This document shows, piece by piece, positions 1 to 9,647 of a stretch of 64,000 bases of DNA. The notes beneath the pieces were generated by a model that did no database searches, had not been told where the DNA came from, and worked only from the letters and a program-made list of their open reading frames with translations. Each line of letters starts with the position of its first letter. Positions within the stretch are counted from its first letter, which is position 1. The translations under genes were made by a program, and so were the position numbers. This DNA comes from Adineta ricciae (Eukaryota; Rotifera; Eurotatoria; Adinetida; Adinetidae). The stretch lies in NCBI GenBank assembly GCA_905250025.1, contig CAJNOJ010000189.1, forward strand, positions 62,001-126,000, given 5' to 3'.

Positions 1-852
1 TATTCTCGTTTTTTTGTATTTATCATGGACGGAAAATGATCTTCGAAGTTGTTAAGAAATCTTAATGTATCTTCTAATAACGATTTGTCCGCTTCGGAAA
101 ATAAAGTTTCGTTCAATCCCGTTAAAACTTGTATCGATTCTTTATCTAACGTAAAACGGAGATAAGGTAATTCAAATTGTAGCATTTTGAGATCGGCATG
201 TAAATGACACAAAATTTTTCCATCTGCTCCATTGCTTTCCACCCTTCGTTTGATGTGCAAAGATGTATTCGGTAATAAACCCACCCCGTATGCAGTACTA
301 ATTGTCCACAAAAATCCACTTGATGGAAAACATCTCATCAATTCATTCAAATCTAATTTATTGTTAACATTCATCGGTAACGGCAGAAGTGATGAGTTTG
401 ATCCACTATCGATTAAAACGTACGGAATTTTGATCCCACCAAACGTGTTTTCCCCGCTACCCAGGTCGAACAATCCGGCGCGGAAACGGCCGGTTCCATG
501 GTATTCCAGAGATTTCATGGAAGCAGTATTCCCGATGAGCGGATCCGGTGACCGGATTTATCGGGTTTGGACCGGAACAGACAGAAGCATGCCAAAACCG
601 GTAGCCGGAAATGGTTACCGCTTTTCTCCATCGGATTCCTGACATTTTCCGGGCGGGTTCCACTCAGAAATGGCGACTTTCCTCAGGGATTTTGTCGGGA
701 ATTCATGGAATCCTGCTTCAGGAATCATCGTCCTGGGTAGGAATCAGAAAACGTTCACGATTGTTGACTACAGCGAAACCATCGATATTGTTTTCCGTTA
801 AACATCTGTTCAAACGAAGTTTATAATCAGTAGTCGACGTACCACTATTCAT
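1..852 (-). pseudogene. Gene with an aspartic-protease-like DSG motif, broken by a MITE and cut by the window edge
   Basis: A minus-strand reading frame starts at ATG 850-852, runs 37 codons to about 742, is interrupted by the element at 460-737, and continues from 457 to the window edge. If the element and one TA copy are ignored, the two sides are in the same frame. The left part contains 'YVLIDSGSNSSLLPLP', which resembles the hydrophobic-hydrophobic-D-[ST]-G active-site loop of clan AA aspartic proteases. A second catalytic motif was not identified. No integrase or reverse transcriptase lies nearby, so I treat it as a host gene, but a retropepsin origin cannot be excluded. The inserted length (280 bp with the extra TA) is not a multiple of three, so this copy should be shifted out of frame. 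The function is inferred only from the motif. Confidence 0.5.
460..737. mobile_element. 278-bp MITE with CCCAGG terminal inverted repeats and TA target duplication
   Basis: The left end reads TA-CCCAGGTCG (TA at 458-459) and the right end reads CGTCCTGGG-TA (TA at 738-739), an imperfect terminal inverted repeat matching 8 of 9 bases and flanked by TA. The interior is clearly GC-richer than the surroundings and has no convincing ORF of its own. Size, TIRs and the TA duplication fit a non-autonomous element moved by a Tc1/mariner-type or other TA-targeting transposase. That assignment is inference from the TA only. It sits inside a coding frame on the minus strand. A shorter segment with TA-CCCAGG and CCTGGG ends lies at about 62168-62260. 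Confidence 0.72.
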
Positions 853-1197
853 TATTTGTTGAGAAGTGAAAGAACGTATATGAGAGAGAAAATCAATTCA
901 ACTGTGATCGAGAGCTCTGTCTTTTATCCCTGCTTCTGAAAATTCATGGATAAAGAGGTCGCTGCTATACAAAACAACTCAGAGTATGCAGATTCTGGGA
1001 AAGCATCCACTCGTAGGGTGGCCAATAGACAGTAAATTGCAGTTATAAGCAGCATTTAATTATACTTTATTTATATCTGACACGGAAACAGGTTAATCTG
1101 TTTATGCGCACATGAAGAAAAAGATTGAAGTTTATGTGCATAGAAGGATGAAAGAAAGATAAATCAACCGTCTGGGTATGTAATTGTTTGTGTATTT
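853..1197. other. Intergenic, no gene seen
   Basis: The spacer lies upstream of the broken minus-strand gene and downstream of the carrier gene stop. No ORF with coding character, RNA gene or repeat was recognised. Confidence 0.5.
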
Positions 1198-2091
1198 TTA
1201 TTCTAATAATCGATAAACTTCTTCATAGGCAAGAAAACAAGCCGCATTAATTGGAATGGCTTTTAAAATTCCGGGAAAAAATCCTCGATAAAACTTTTTA
1301 ATTGAATGATCTTGTTCGTAAATTTGTTTAATACAATCGAAATATGACGAATATTTTCTATGTCCAGGTCGAACGTCATCGGCTTGAATTTCTAATCGAA
1401 TTTGATCTAGTGGGTAACAAATTGAATATGCACAAAGACCACCGAATGCTCCACTCAAAAGTATATCTGTTCGTAAATGTTTCTCTTGTTTTTGAAAAGG
1501 AAATATCCGATAGTGAATTTCATACAGATGCTTTTTAATATATTCATAACCACCGAAGTAAAACATTGACGTTGCCATCGAGTTAATCAATGTCGAACCA
1601 AACCCATGATAAAAACCTCTGATACCTCCATTATTCTTGTAAATATATTTGACACAATCTTTGAGATAAAAGTTAAATGTATGCGTGTGTCGACGATTTA
1701 AATTTCCATGAATTTGTGCAAAAATAAAACAAATTGGAGTTTCAATTAAAGATAAGCCAAGACCAGTCAATGCTCCACACAACATATACTGTCTTATGTC
1801 ATTTTCATTTCGAACAAAATAACGTGTTAATTGTCCGTAGAGGAAAAATTGTATTGATGTTATTAACGCTGGACTAATCAACGGTAGATTCAAATTGCCA
1901 CGGTAAAATCCATTGATAATTCCTTGTCGCTTATAAATCAATTGAAACGAATGAAAAAAATTTCGATAAACACCTGGTGAATTGATCTTTTTCTGTATTA
2001 ATAATGTTTCAATCGGATGTGAAATGGCAACACTGGTTACTCCACAAACACAGCCAGCGAGAAGATCATTCAAAAACGGATTCTTCTTCAT
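1198..2091 (-). CDS. Mitochondrial carrier (SLC25) family protein
   Basis: An uninterrupted 297-aa frame from ATG 2091 has the tripartite SLC25 layout. The three repeat signatures are visible: 'HPIETLLIQKK' near residue 25, 'ETPICFIFAQ' near residue 117 and 'YPLDQIRLEIQ' near residue 226. Each is followed about 25-35 residues later by a G-(I/S)-x-G-F-Y-x-G type motif ('GIINGFYRGN', 'GGIRGFYHGF', 'IKKFYRGFFPG'). Six membrane helices are expected, as usual for the family, and the length is typical. Members exchange metabolites across the mitochondrial inner membrane. The second signature has T in place of the usual residue after E. The substrate cannot be read with confidence; the general pattern is closest in my view to the carnitine/ornithine branch, which is a guess. 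No intron is needed. Confidence 0.9.
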   Translation of the reverse strand: MKKNPFLNDLLAGCVCGVTSVAISHPIETLLIQKKINSPGVYRNFFHSFQLIYKRQGIINGFYRGNLNLPLISPALITSIQFFLYGQLTRYFVRNENDIRQYMLCGALTGLGLSLIETPICFIFAQIHGNLNRRHTHTFNFYLKDCVKYIYKNNGGIRGFYHGFGSTLINSMATSMFYFGGYEYIKKHLYEIHYRIFPFQKQEKHLRTDILLSGAFGGLCAYSICYPLDQIRLEIQADDVRPGHRKYSSYFDCIKQIYEQDHSIKKFYRGFFPGILKAIPINAACFLAYEEVYRLLE

Positions 2092-2222
2092 TTGAATACA
2101 TCACATATTTCTACTCAAACACACATACGATGTCATCATATGTAAAATCATTCGTGCATGACTCGATCCGCCCTTTATAATAACGACAGAATAAAAAAAG
2201 ACGTGTTACATGAATCAAAATG

Positions 2223-2897
2223 TTATTTTTTATAAATCTTGTTCATTTTCTCTTCTAAGCGAGTTTTAATTGAATCATTCCATTCGTCTAACGTGAACAT
2301 GTATTCGTATTGTATAAATGAATAACCATTCAGTTCCTTAGGTTTCTTACTGTCTAATTTGAATCCTGCTGTGTTTTCGCACCAACCTCTCATCTCTTCG
2401 TTCAATTCATCAGTTTGCATAATTATTTTCTTCACGCCTAACTTTTCGAATGCGAATACAATCGATGTATAAAGCGCTTCGGTTGCATATCCCAATCGCG
2501 TTGTTTTATGATCACTAATGATGCCTAAATAACCAATGTCATTGTCAATTGTAACAAAACCTGTTGTGCCAATACAACGATCAGTTTCTTCTCCGGATAT
2601 TGATGCTAATAAAATGATGTTTAAAACACAGCTTTTTCCATTCGCTCGTGTTGCTTTTTGGACATTAACTCGATCAGTAAAATCTTCCACCGTCCATTGT
2701 TGTTCGGCGTTTTTCCATCCATTTGGCGGTTGAAGAAAGAGTAGATGTTTTCGTGAAAATGGATCAGAAAATATCGACGCACAGCTTGCAGTATCATCAT
2801 CATGATGAGTTCGTAGACGAAGTCGACCAAGATAGGATGGAATGCTAACTGAATTTGTTTTTACAGATTCATCAAAACCACTTTTAGAAGAGTCCAT
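2223..2897 (-). CDS. GNAT-family N-acetyltransferase, RimJ/RimL-like
   Basis: The 224-aa frame starts at ATG 2897 (MDSSKSGFDES); the few codons open upstream have no ATG. The N-terminal part gives the RimJ/RimL beginning 'LRLRTHHDDDTASCASIF'. The acetyl-CoA-binding region is 'ISDHKTTRLGYATEALYTS' (about residues 143-161), a R/Q-x-x-G-x-A-like motif in which the first position is degenerate. It is followed by 'LGVKKIIMQTDELNEEMRG' and 'CENTAGFK', the usual GNAT C-terminal beta strand and 'N-x-x-[AS]-x-[RK]-[VL]-x-[EK]-x-GF' area. The family transfers acetyl groups from acetyl-CoA to an amine (N-termini or small molecules). The substrate is unknown. It is a single-exon gene oriented like the carrier next to it. 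Confidence 0.82.
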   Translation of the reverse strand: MDSSKSGFDESVKTNSVSIPSYLGRLRLRTHHDDDTASCASIFSDPFSRKHLLFLQPPNGWKNAEQQWTVEDFTDRVNVQKATRANGKSCVLNIILLASISGEETDRCIGTTGFVTIDNDIGYLGIISDHKTTRLGYATEALYTSIVFAFEKLGVKKIIMQTDELNEEMRGWCENTAGFKLDSKKPKELNGYSFIQYEYMFTLDEWNDSIKTRLEEKMNKIYKK

Positions 2898-3238
2898 ACT
2901 AAACAAAACGGTAAAAAAGATTTGTGCGGGTCGATTTGAGATAAAAAAATCTCGTGACGATGATAAAAGATTTCATTCGTTTGTTCTATGAGTCAGCATA
3001 AATACAATGAGTCATTGATATTTTGTAATTCGTTCTTTCATAATAAAAAGAGATTTATTAACAATATCAAACAATCATTGTAAGATGCCTTGATCTCGTG
3101 GTTATTACACAAATATTTCAAAATAATGATGGAACAGAACTGTTAAATCAATCACTCTTGATGATCCAACTATTTTAGACGAAATAATTCCATGTTGTCT
3201 TATGCCTCAATTTTCTAGATACTCCGTTGAGTCCCCAC
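2898..3238. other. Intergenic spacer between divergent genes
   Basis: This AT-rich spacer lies between the starts of the minus-strand acetyltransferase and the plus-strand exonuclease, so it probably carries both promoters. No specific regulatory motif was identified. Confidence 0.4.
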
Positions 3239-3916
3239 ATGAGTGTAACAACAAACACTGTTGGCCAACCATTCGATTATTATTGTGTATTGGATTTTGA
3301 AGCGGTATGCCATCAAGCAAATCCTGGCTCCAAACGACGATCACCAGACGATGTATGGGAAATTATTGAGTTTCCGATCTGCTTGTTAGAAGCACAAACA
3401 AATACAGTTATTGATATCTATCATAGTTATGTTCGACCAACGATCAAACCACGTTTGAATGATATTTGTATTCAAATAACTGGGATAACTCAAGATATGG
3501 TTGATCAATCTCCCACATTTGATCATGTGTGGAGAGATGTTCAGAAATTCTTATCAAAACATTCGTTAATTTGTTTGGAAGATGAAAATAAGCCGATGTT
3601 ACGAAGTTTTACATGGATCACGTGTGGAAATTGGGATTTGCGAACAATGTTACCCTTGCAATTACAACAATCTGGTTTCGATAGACCGAAGTTCATCAAT
3701 AATTTCATTAATATCAAAGATTTATATATGGAATATAATCCATCAAATCGCATTAATGGAATGAAAGATCTATTGAAAAGATTACATTTGACTTTAGATG
3801 GAAAGCATCATTCGGGAATCGACGATACGAAAAATATTGCCAAAATCGCACAATGGTTCATTGAAAACAATCAAATCTTGAAATTAACAACAAATGACAC
3901 TCATCCTTTAGATTGA
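3239..3916 (+). CDS. ERI1-like DEDDh 3'-5' exonuclease
   Basis: The 225-aa frame uses ATG 3239 (MSVTTNTVGQP); an open stretch upstream lacks an earlier in-frame ATG. The catalytic residues of the DEDDh exonuclease fold are visible: 'CVLDFEAVC' (Exo I, D and E), 'EIIEFPICLLEAQT' typical of the ERI family, 'CIQITGITQDMVDQSPTF' (the ELTGI-type motif), 'TCGNWDLRTML' (Exo II, D), and 'KHHSGIDDTKNIAKI' (Exo III, H and D). The residues 'NRINGMKDLLKRLHLTLDG' match the ERI helix before Exo III. ERI1/ERI2/ERI3 proteins trim 3' ends of small RNAs, histone mRNA or rRNA. No SAP domain is seen N-terminally, so it is nearer the short ERI3-like type. The frame is intact and of usual length. Confidence 0.9.
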   Translation: MSVTTNTVGQPFDYYCVLDFEAVCHQANPGSKRRSPDDVWEIIEFPICLLEAQTNTVIDIYHSYVRPTIKPRLNDICIQITGITQDMVDQSPTFDHVWRDVQKFLSKHSLICLEDENKPMLRSFTWITCGNWDLRTMLPLQLQQSGFDRPKFINNFINIKDLYMEYNPSNRINGMKDLLKRLHLTLDGKHHSGIDDTKNIAKIAQWFIENNQILKLTTNDTHPLD

Positions 3917-3969
3917 GGGTAAGGGTGTAAATAGGTATTAGGAAGATGTTCGCATCCACCCTCAAGTTT
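3914..3969. repeat. Short inverted pair of TTGAGGGT motifs
   Basis: TTGAGGGTAAGGGTG begins right at the exonuclease stop codon and its inverse, CACCCTCAAG, lies about 40 bp downstream. The same G-rich motif recurs at about 8210, 12622, 20168, 27945, 53723, 55302 and 57312. It may be a small palindromic repeat or a 3'-end element; the role is unknown. Confidence 0.4.
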
Positions 3970-4036
3970 ATATTTGATGTCAGAATAATAAATATTTACA
4001 ATAAAACTGAAAATCACTCTCGTATAAGAAAGTTGG

Positions 4037-5422
4037 TTATGCGACAGTAGAAGTATCTTGTCTTCTGTCATTAACAGTTTCTTGTGAAGAGACAATTGTA
4101 TTTGTTTCGTAACAATCTGTAGATAATCGCGTAAATTTTATAAGAAAATTCGTGATTACTGCCGACCACTTGTCTTGAGATTCCTTTGATTTTTGGTTCG
4201 CATAGTCATTTAAATCGTTGCGAAGTTTATTGAATAAATTTTTTTCATGATCAAACATGCCACCTTCCAGTATACATTCTTGCTCTTGAGCCCATTCAAC
4301 TAAGGAAATCATATGTAAACAGAAAATATAGACGACTGGTTTTATTGATGATGATACAATTTGAACAATATCAGGAACAATTTCTTTGGCATATTTGCCT
4401 TGAATAATGCAGAAAAGTTTTCGATTTTTCACATATGGTAGACATTCTCGACAACTTCGTACAGAATCAACCATCTTTAAACTAGTTGTAATTTGACGGA
4501 ATTCTGCTTTAAGTGCTCGACAATTTTCATCACGACCAATATGATCATCAAGCCAAAGTACCATAATGTTATTTCGAGTAAGAATATCTTCTGAATTCGC
4601 AGGCTATTTCAGAAGTAAATATTTAAACAAATGATATAATCTTAGAAAATTCCATCAAACATAAACACATACCCGAGCATTTACCAGTTGTTCGATCTCA
4701 GTTCTGGAGTCTGTTTCAGGTAATATTGTTAATCCATTCGAATTTGACATTATTTTGCAAATAGTCTTATTGATCTTTTCAACAGCAACATGGGTTGATG
4801 GAAGCATTTGGAGTAAATTTTCACGAGCTTTTTCAAAACAATCCAATGCTTTTCGATAGTTTTGTTTGGATTGATACATCATTCCCATATTTGCATAAGT
4901 TTGTCCGATTTGAAGATAATTTTTTGGATGACATTCATCATCAATACTAAGCGCCTTCTCAAAATATTCCAGTGCTATTCGAAATTCTTTTGTATTTGTA
5001 AAAATATTCGCCAAATTCTTATAAACAGCTGAAATTTGAGTTGGAGATGTCAGATAAGATTGAATATGTTCAAGTGCTCGATGTTGATATGCTATTGCTT
5101 GATCATACTTCGATTTTAACCAGTAGACTTTACCAATAGAAATATAACATGAAGTGATCTCTTCGAGTTGATTGTCAATATCGGGCATTTTTTGTAATAT
5201 ATCAAGTTGTTGTTCGTAAAGTTTTATTGCTTCATCATAATTTTTTAATTCAACTTCGACTGCAGCTAATGAACGATAACATCGACTTAAGTCAGAAGCA
5301 TTTAGAGATAGTTGCTTTAGAATATCTTGAAAATACTCGCGAGCTTTCAAATACTCACAACTCCAATATAACCAGTCGCCAGGCGAGAAAAGATCTTTTT
5401 GTTTTTGAGCAGCTGAAGTCAT
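4037..5422 (-). CDS. TPR protein with C-terminal WLD-type alpha/beta domain (paralogue A)
   Basis: Two exons fit: 4673-5422 and 4037-4603, with donor GGGTATGT and acceptor TGAAATAG. The joint keeps frame (...LVNARPANSEDILTRNN...) and gives about 438 aa. Residues 1-230 hold roughly five TPRs, e.g. 'AAVEVELKNYDEAIKLYEQQ', 'GKVYWLKSKYDQAIAYQHRA', 'IGQTYANMGMMYQSKQNYRK'. The second exon encodes an alpha/beta domain with alternating strands and helices: 'MVLWLDDHIG', 'LFCIIQGKYAKEIVPDIV', 'PVVYIFCLHMISLVEWA'. I know this type of domain from rotifer proteins that also carry ADP-ribosyltransferase and TPR parts; no transferase part is seen here and the TPRs come first. Likely a scaffold or sensor, by inference. 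A close paralogue is at 28025-29411. Confidence 0.85.
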
Positions 5423-5924
5423 TTCTATTGTTATATATATACATTAATACTTACAGTATTTCGGTCTCCATAGGTTGATACAACTAATATTTGCCAGAGC
5501 AAAACGGAATTATGACGATAGTATATAAGGAGAAAAAGAGTGGGATAAATCCATATTACGCATATACATAAACTACCAAGATTAGAACAAAAGCAAGACG
5601 TCAGTGTAAGCAAATATAGAGAATAACCAATCATTAGATTATTTATGGCAGTTTCCATTACTACGAATTCCTCTGTTCTCTTTTTCTACCATACCTGTCT
5701 CTCTTCTTCAAATATTCGACAAATAGAAATTTTTATGCATTTACAATCTATAACAGGCTCTTGTTCATTTATGAGTCACTAAAAAAATGAGAGAAAACCG
5801 CTTATTATACGTTTTAAATTCAGAAATTCTTGTCTTTCACAAAAACATGAAGATAACCATAGATTATTTCTATTCGTATAGGTCTAAGAAGAAATCTCAG
5901 ACATAATTTACGTACGAGGATATA
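5423..5924. other. Intergenic spacer between divergent genes
   Basis: This 500-bp spacer separates the starts of the TPR gene (minus) and the RING gene (plus). No convincing gene, RNA or repeat was found in it. Confidence 0.45.
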
Positions 5925-6358
5925 ATGGCAAGTCAAGAACGAGAAGAATCGACATTTGTGTACGTTTTTAAACGGCCAAAATCCACATGTCAAGAAACTG
6001 TTCTGCATTTTCTACTTTTTAGAGCGTGTCCAATCTGTTTTGACGGGATAGATCTTGATGACCCAACAGAAATATGTTCGACATGTACACAGAAATACCA
6101 CAGAAATTGTATTCTTCAATGGCTAAAGAAATGGTCTCATTGCCCTTATTGTCGTGCAAATATGAGTAAATTCCATCTAACTAAGCCTCATAAACGACCT
6201 TGGTTGTAATTCTAGATGAACTCAGGAACTTGTTGAGATTACCAAATCAAACGATGCAACAAACTGCACAGAACAATGCTATCAATAATTATGATCTTAT
6301 GAACGATGACGAAACTGCATTAGAGGAAGATTTTGGTGTGACTTGCCCTTGCTCATAG
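5925..6358 (+). CDS. Small C4HC3 RING-type zinc finger protein
   Basis: Three exons are proposed: 5925-5959, 6023-6165 and 6216-6358. The introns are 63 bp (GTACGT...TTTTTAG) and 50 bp (GTAAAT...TTCTAG); the exons total 321 nt, 106 aa plus stop. The finger reads C-P-I-C, then C-S-T-C, then H-R-N-C, then C-P-Y-C, spaced CxxC-x10-CxxC-x4-HxxC-x10-CxxC, i.e. eight zinc ligands in C4HC3 order like RING-CH (RINGv) E3 ligases. The C-terminal exon is acidic and ends in 'TCPCS'. If intron 2 were retained, the frame would stop at 6209 after 'HKRPWL'. The paralogue at 30569-32186 has an intron at the same codon (M-A/G), which supports the model. No membrane helices are present, unlike most MARCH proteins. 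It probably helps transfer ubiquitin. Confidence 0.75.
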
Positions 6359-6769
6359 AAATAATCGGCCAAAGCGTCTAACGGCCAACTAGTGTGATTA
6401 AAATAGGAGTTAAAATTCAGTAAAACTGATGGTTACCATATTAATGTAGAGCACATTTTTTTCTGAGTAAGACGCCCTATTTTGTTTTATTTATCGGCTT
6501 TTTTAAATAAAAAAAAAAGCTGTATGAAACACACTTACCGATTCATTAGTATTATTGAATGATTTTGACCGGTAAGAGAAAAGTGTGAACAACGCGAGAA
6601 GGAAAGCGATATCCATCATGCATCTTATATAGTTTTGAAGCACAGAATGTCGGTATTCTTTTTCTCTGTGCAAAATTTTCCTTGACTGTTTCTGCTATGA
6701 GGAAAGCGCTTTCGAAAATTTGTAAAATACACTATGTCTGTGCGTTACTTCATGTTTTCTTACGAGAGA

Positions 6770-7398
6770 ACCCATGGGCCCACCGAGAAACCGAGGCACT
6801 CGTCAGAATTTCGTTCCGTACAGCATCATTAGAAACTCTTAATGCCACATTTTTAGTGCATTTGGTCGAACCAATGAAGAGCTAGCTTAATTTTACTGTC
6901 GGAAACTCGAAAAAAGATGAGAGATATTCGATTTCTCTCGAAAACCCTTCAAAAACGGCTAAAAACCAAAACTTGTGACATGATTTTCACACCGAGCATA
7001 CCTTTTTAAAGTTTTTTTAAAGCCGTTTTGTAGAGGAGAAGCGAATGTACAACATATACAACTTCATGGTAGGGTCTGGTGTTTTGATGGAATGAGAGCT
7101 AATACACTGAGAAATGTTCAACTTTCAACGCTGCATCTTTTGATGTGTCACAGTAAGAATTTCAATCAGTTTTCCTATTGAAATAAGCCTCAAACTGTTG
7201 GACAAAATTTTGAACGAAATTCGAAAGTACATTTTGGAGTCTTTAACAGTAAAATAAACCAGCTCTTCACTGGTTCGACCAAATGCGCTAGAAATGTGGA
7301 TTTAAGAGTTTCTAATGATGCTGTACGGAACGAAATCATCAAATCGCAAAAAAAAAATTTGACGAGTGTCTGGGTTTCTCGGTGGTTCCATGGGCCCT
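6770..7398. mobile_element. Fold-back element, about 0.63 kb, with 125-135 bp inverted arms
   Basis: The arm at about 6770-6895 and the arm at about 7262-7397 are inverted copies of each other. Shared blocks include CCATGG near the tips, CACCGAGAAACC, GCATCATTAGAAACTCTTAA (with its complement on the right) and TTGGTCGAACCA. The loop between them (about 6896-7261) has no convincing ORF. Long inverted arms without coding capacity fit a non-autonomous DNA element of the fold-back/MITE type. The arms differ at several positions, so it is not brand new. It lies beside the 3' end of the broken gene at 7445-7903. Confidence 0.7.
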
Positions 7399-7444
7399 CT
7401 TTTCAATGAACAATCAGCAAGTTCTATAGGAATATTTCCTTACA

Positions 7445-7903
7445 ATTCTCTTTCATCTACATATGTAAAATCCACATAATGATCGAATCGTGTTTCTACG
7501 AGCAATTGATTGTTACTCATAGCTAGTTCTTTTGGTATGTCTGCGGCAGTTAACACCTAAACTATGTAAGTAGATAGTATATTTCAACTAATTTCTTCAC
7601 TTTTGAACAATTGTTCAATATGTCCTGATGTTGTTTATCAAATGAGAATTGATTTATAATAATTATTTTTTGTACTTGTTCACAACAATGAATGGAAGAC
7701 ACAAGATCACATATTAAATTACCACCGACGAAAATAATGGATTGAACTTTTGGATCTTCATTTATTGCATTGATAATATAATCAAAACATTCATCAACAT
7801 CTGTAAACATGTATAAAATCTTAATATAATCTGATTCGATCAAGTTCAGTTGTTTGAAATATTCTGCTTGTATTTTATTATCGTGAACTAGGATTAAAAA
7901 TCT
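7445..7903 (-). pseudogene. Remnant carrying the WLD-type alpha/beta domain
   Basis: An exon begins after acceptor TTTACAG at about 7902 and reads 'FLILVHDNKIQAEYF', continues through 'SDYIKILYMFTDVDECFDYI' and 'QSIIFVGGNLICDLV', and reaches a stop at 7562. The order of strands and helices matches the alpha/beta domain of the genes at 4037-5422 and 28025-29411 (compare 'LFCIIQGKYAKEIV'), although identity is low. A further open piece, 'ELAMSNNQLLVETRFD', lies at 7445-7555 in another frame and may be a following exon. No first exon or TPR part was found, and a fold-back element sits next to its 3' end. I call it a partial or broken member of the same superfamily; a real short gene is possible. 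Confidence 0.5.
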
Positions 7904-8380
7904 GTAAATAATAAGGATTGAATAGTGTTTTTTTTTGTGCTTCCGCTAATCGATGAAAAATTCTTAAAAAATCCTTTGAAATATTCGGTTCCACCATTTA
8001 CTTTTTTCTATGCACCAAATGCAAAGAGAAATCGAACGACGCTTTTGAATTTGGATGTAATTTCCATATTTTTTATTTCTAAAAAATCAAAGTATTCAAT
8101 CACGAGAAACTGATGAAACTATGCCGACGTTGGGCTGACGATGGTTTAAAATCTTGAGAATTATTTCTTTCTTGAAAGAGGTGTGTAGGAGAATTCAGCT
8201 GAAAGATCCGCTTCACCCTCACCCTCAAATATATATTATGGAAATATATTCGATGATTCAGAATGAATAATCAAATTCAATCTGCAATGCTTGCATTATT
8301 ATCGGCATGCTTTTTTTTAAAATAAAAATCTTGAATGAATGGCGAAGAAAAAAGATAGTGTTCTCGTCTTTTCTTTTTTT
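7904..8380. other. Intergenic, with one G-rich motif pair
   Basis: No gene was recognised. At about 8208-8224 it carries TTCACCCTCACCCTCAAA, the inverse of the recurrent TTGAGGGTGAGGGTG motif. Confidence 0.4.
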
Positions 8381-9647
8381 TTATGAAAATGTTTGTGAAA
8401 TTGGAGTCATAAAGATATGACCTTGACCACGTCCAGAAACTGAATAAGATCCAAACGTATTTGGTCCATGTGTTGTAAACACTAAAATATATTTGATATC
8501 CGCTCGAAGTACAGCTGTTACTTGAAATTGATTACGAGCAGCTCCATCATCATCTTTTGCATGAATATTGTATTGAGGCATCAATGGATAAAAATTACCT
8601 TGATAAATATATCCATACGTATCATAAGAACTTGCGCTTGTAAATGTATAATTTCCTGTTTCATCAACTCGAACTTCAAATGCTTGATAATAATATGTTT
8701 GAGATCCGCCTCCAGTACGATCGTAATGCGGATTTGATGATGTTAAGTCACTATTATAGGAAGCACTAACAATTATTGGTCGTGTTGTTGTTGTTGTATA
8801 AATTATTTGTGAAAAATAAATATTACTCGGACCTTTTCCAACAACTGTAAACGGTCCTGTCGAACCTGGATTATGTGTTGTTACAACTAACGTATAAGGT
8901 ACACCAGCTTCAAGATAAATTGGTATTTTAAATTGACTTCCACCTGCTCCATCATCGTTATACGCAATTAAATTCAATTGAGGATTTGATGGATAAAATG
9001 TTCCATTATACAAATAACCATGTGTATCAATTCCGCTCATGCTTGACAAATCATAATGACCTGATGTTGGAACAGTTAATTGAATAGCTTCATAATATGT
9101 ACCAGATGAACCTCCCGGTCGAGTATATTGTGCATCGGGAGGTACTAATGAACTTGTATAATTTGTTATATGAACTAAATATGAAATATTTCATTTCTTT
9201 TTCCTTTTGATGATGATAACAATCTTTACTTCCTGGACATGATTGGTCACTAAACAATGATGTTGGTATACAAAGCGGTTGAGAATCACATCTTGTATGA
9301 CGAACACAAACTTGGTTTTGTTGACAAGCATCATTTGGTGCTTGGCATCGTGTAAATTGTGAGCATCTTGAAGTTGCTGTTATAGCACAAACATATGTTG
9401 TAGATGAAAATGAGAACTGTAAACATCCACATTCAGGATTTTGTGAACATGTGCTATATGGAGATTGATTTCCATCATTGCATGTCTGACAATTAATTTG
9501 AACTATTTTGAAATAAAATCATTTTTCAACAAATGAGCAGCTTTTAATACTTACTGATTACACTATAAAAGACAGAAGTTTTTATACTGAATAAAACGAT
9601 GTTTTTTATTCTTACCTTAGAAGAATTACAAACGTTGTTCGTAGCAT
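8381..9647 (-). CDS. Secreted protein: Cys-rich module plus two beta-rich repeats
   Basis: Four exons fit: 9616-9647, 9555-9562, 9230-9502 and 8381-9174. They total 1107 nt, 368 aa plus stop. The 8-nt second exon completes a signal peptide beginning 'MLRTTFVILLSVIIQINCQ'. Next comes a module of about 90 residues with 14 or more cysteines ('NPECGC', 'TRCQAPNDACQQ', 'HTRCDSQPLC'). The last exon holds two homologous repeats of about 110 residues, each with 'D-T-[HY]-G-Y-[LI]-Y', an acidic 'DDGA' turn, 'Y-x-LV-x-TTH' and 'GP/FGS-[FY]-[TS]-V'. These look like extracellular beta-sandwich domains. It probably acts outside the cell, in adhesion, defence or a matrix; the ligand is unknown. All splice sites are GT-AG and frame is kept throughout. 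Confidence 0.8.

Noticed and set aside
5960-6022. Reading the RING gene as a single exon with KRPKSTCQETVLHFLLF included
   Set aside because: The segment is bounded by GTACGT and TTTTTAG, adds a hydrophobic insert unlike the paralogue, and the spliced version keeps frame and matches the shared gene structure.
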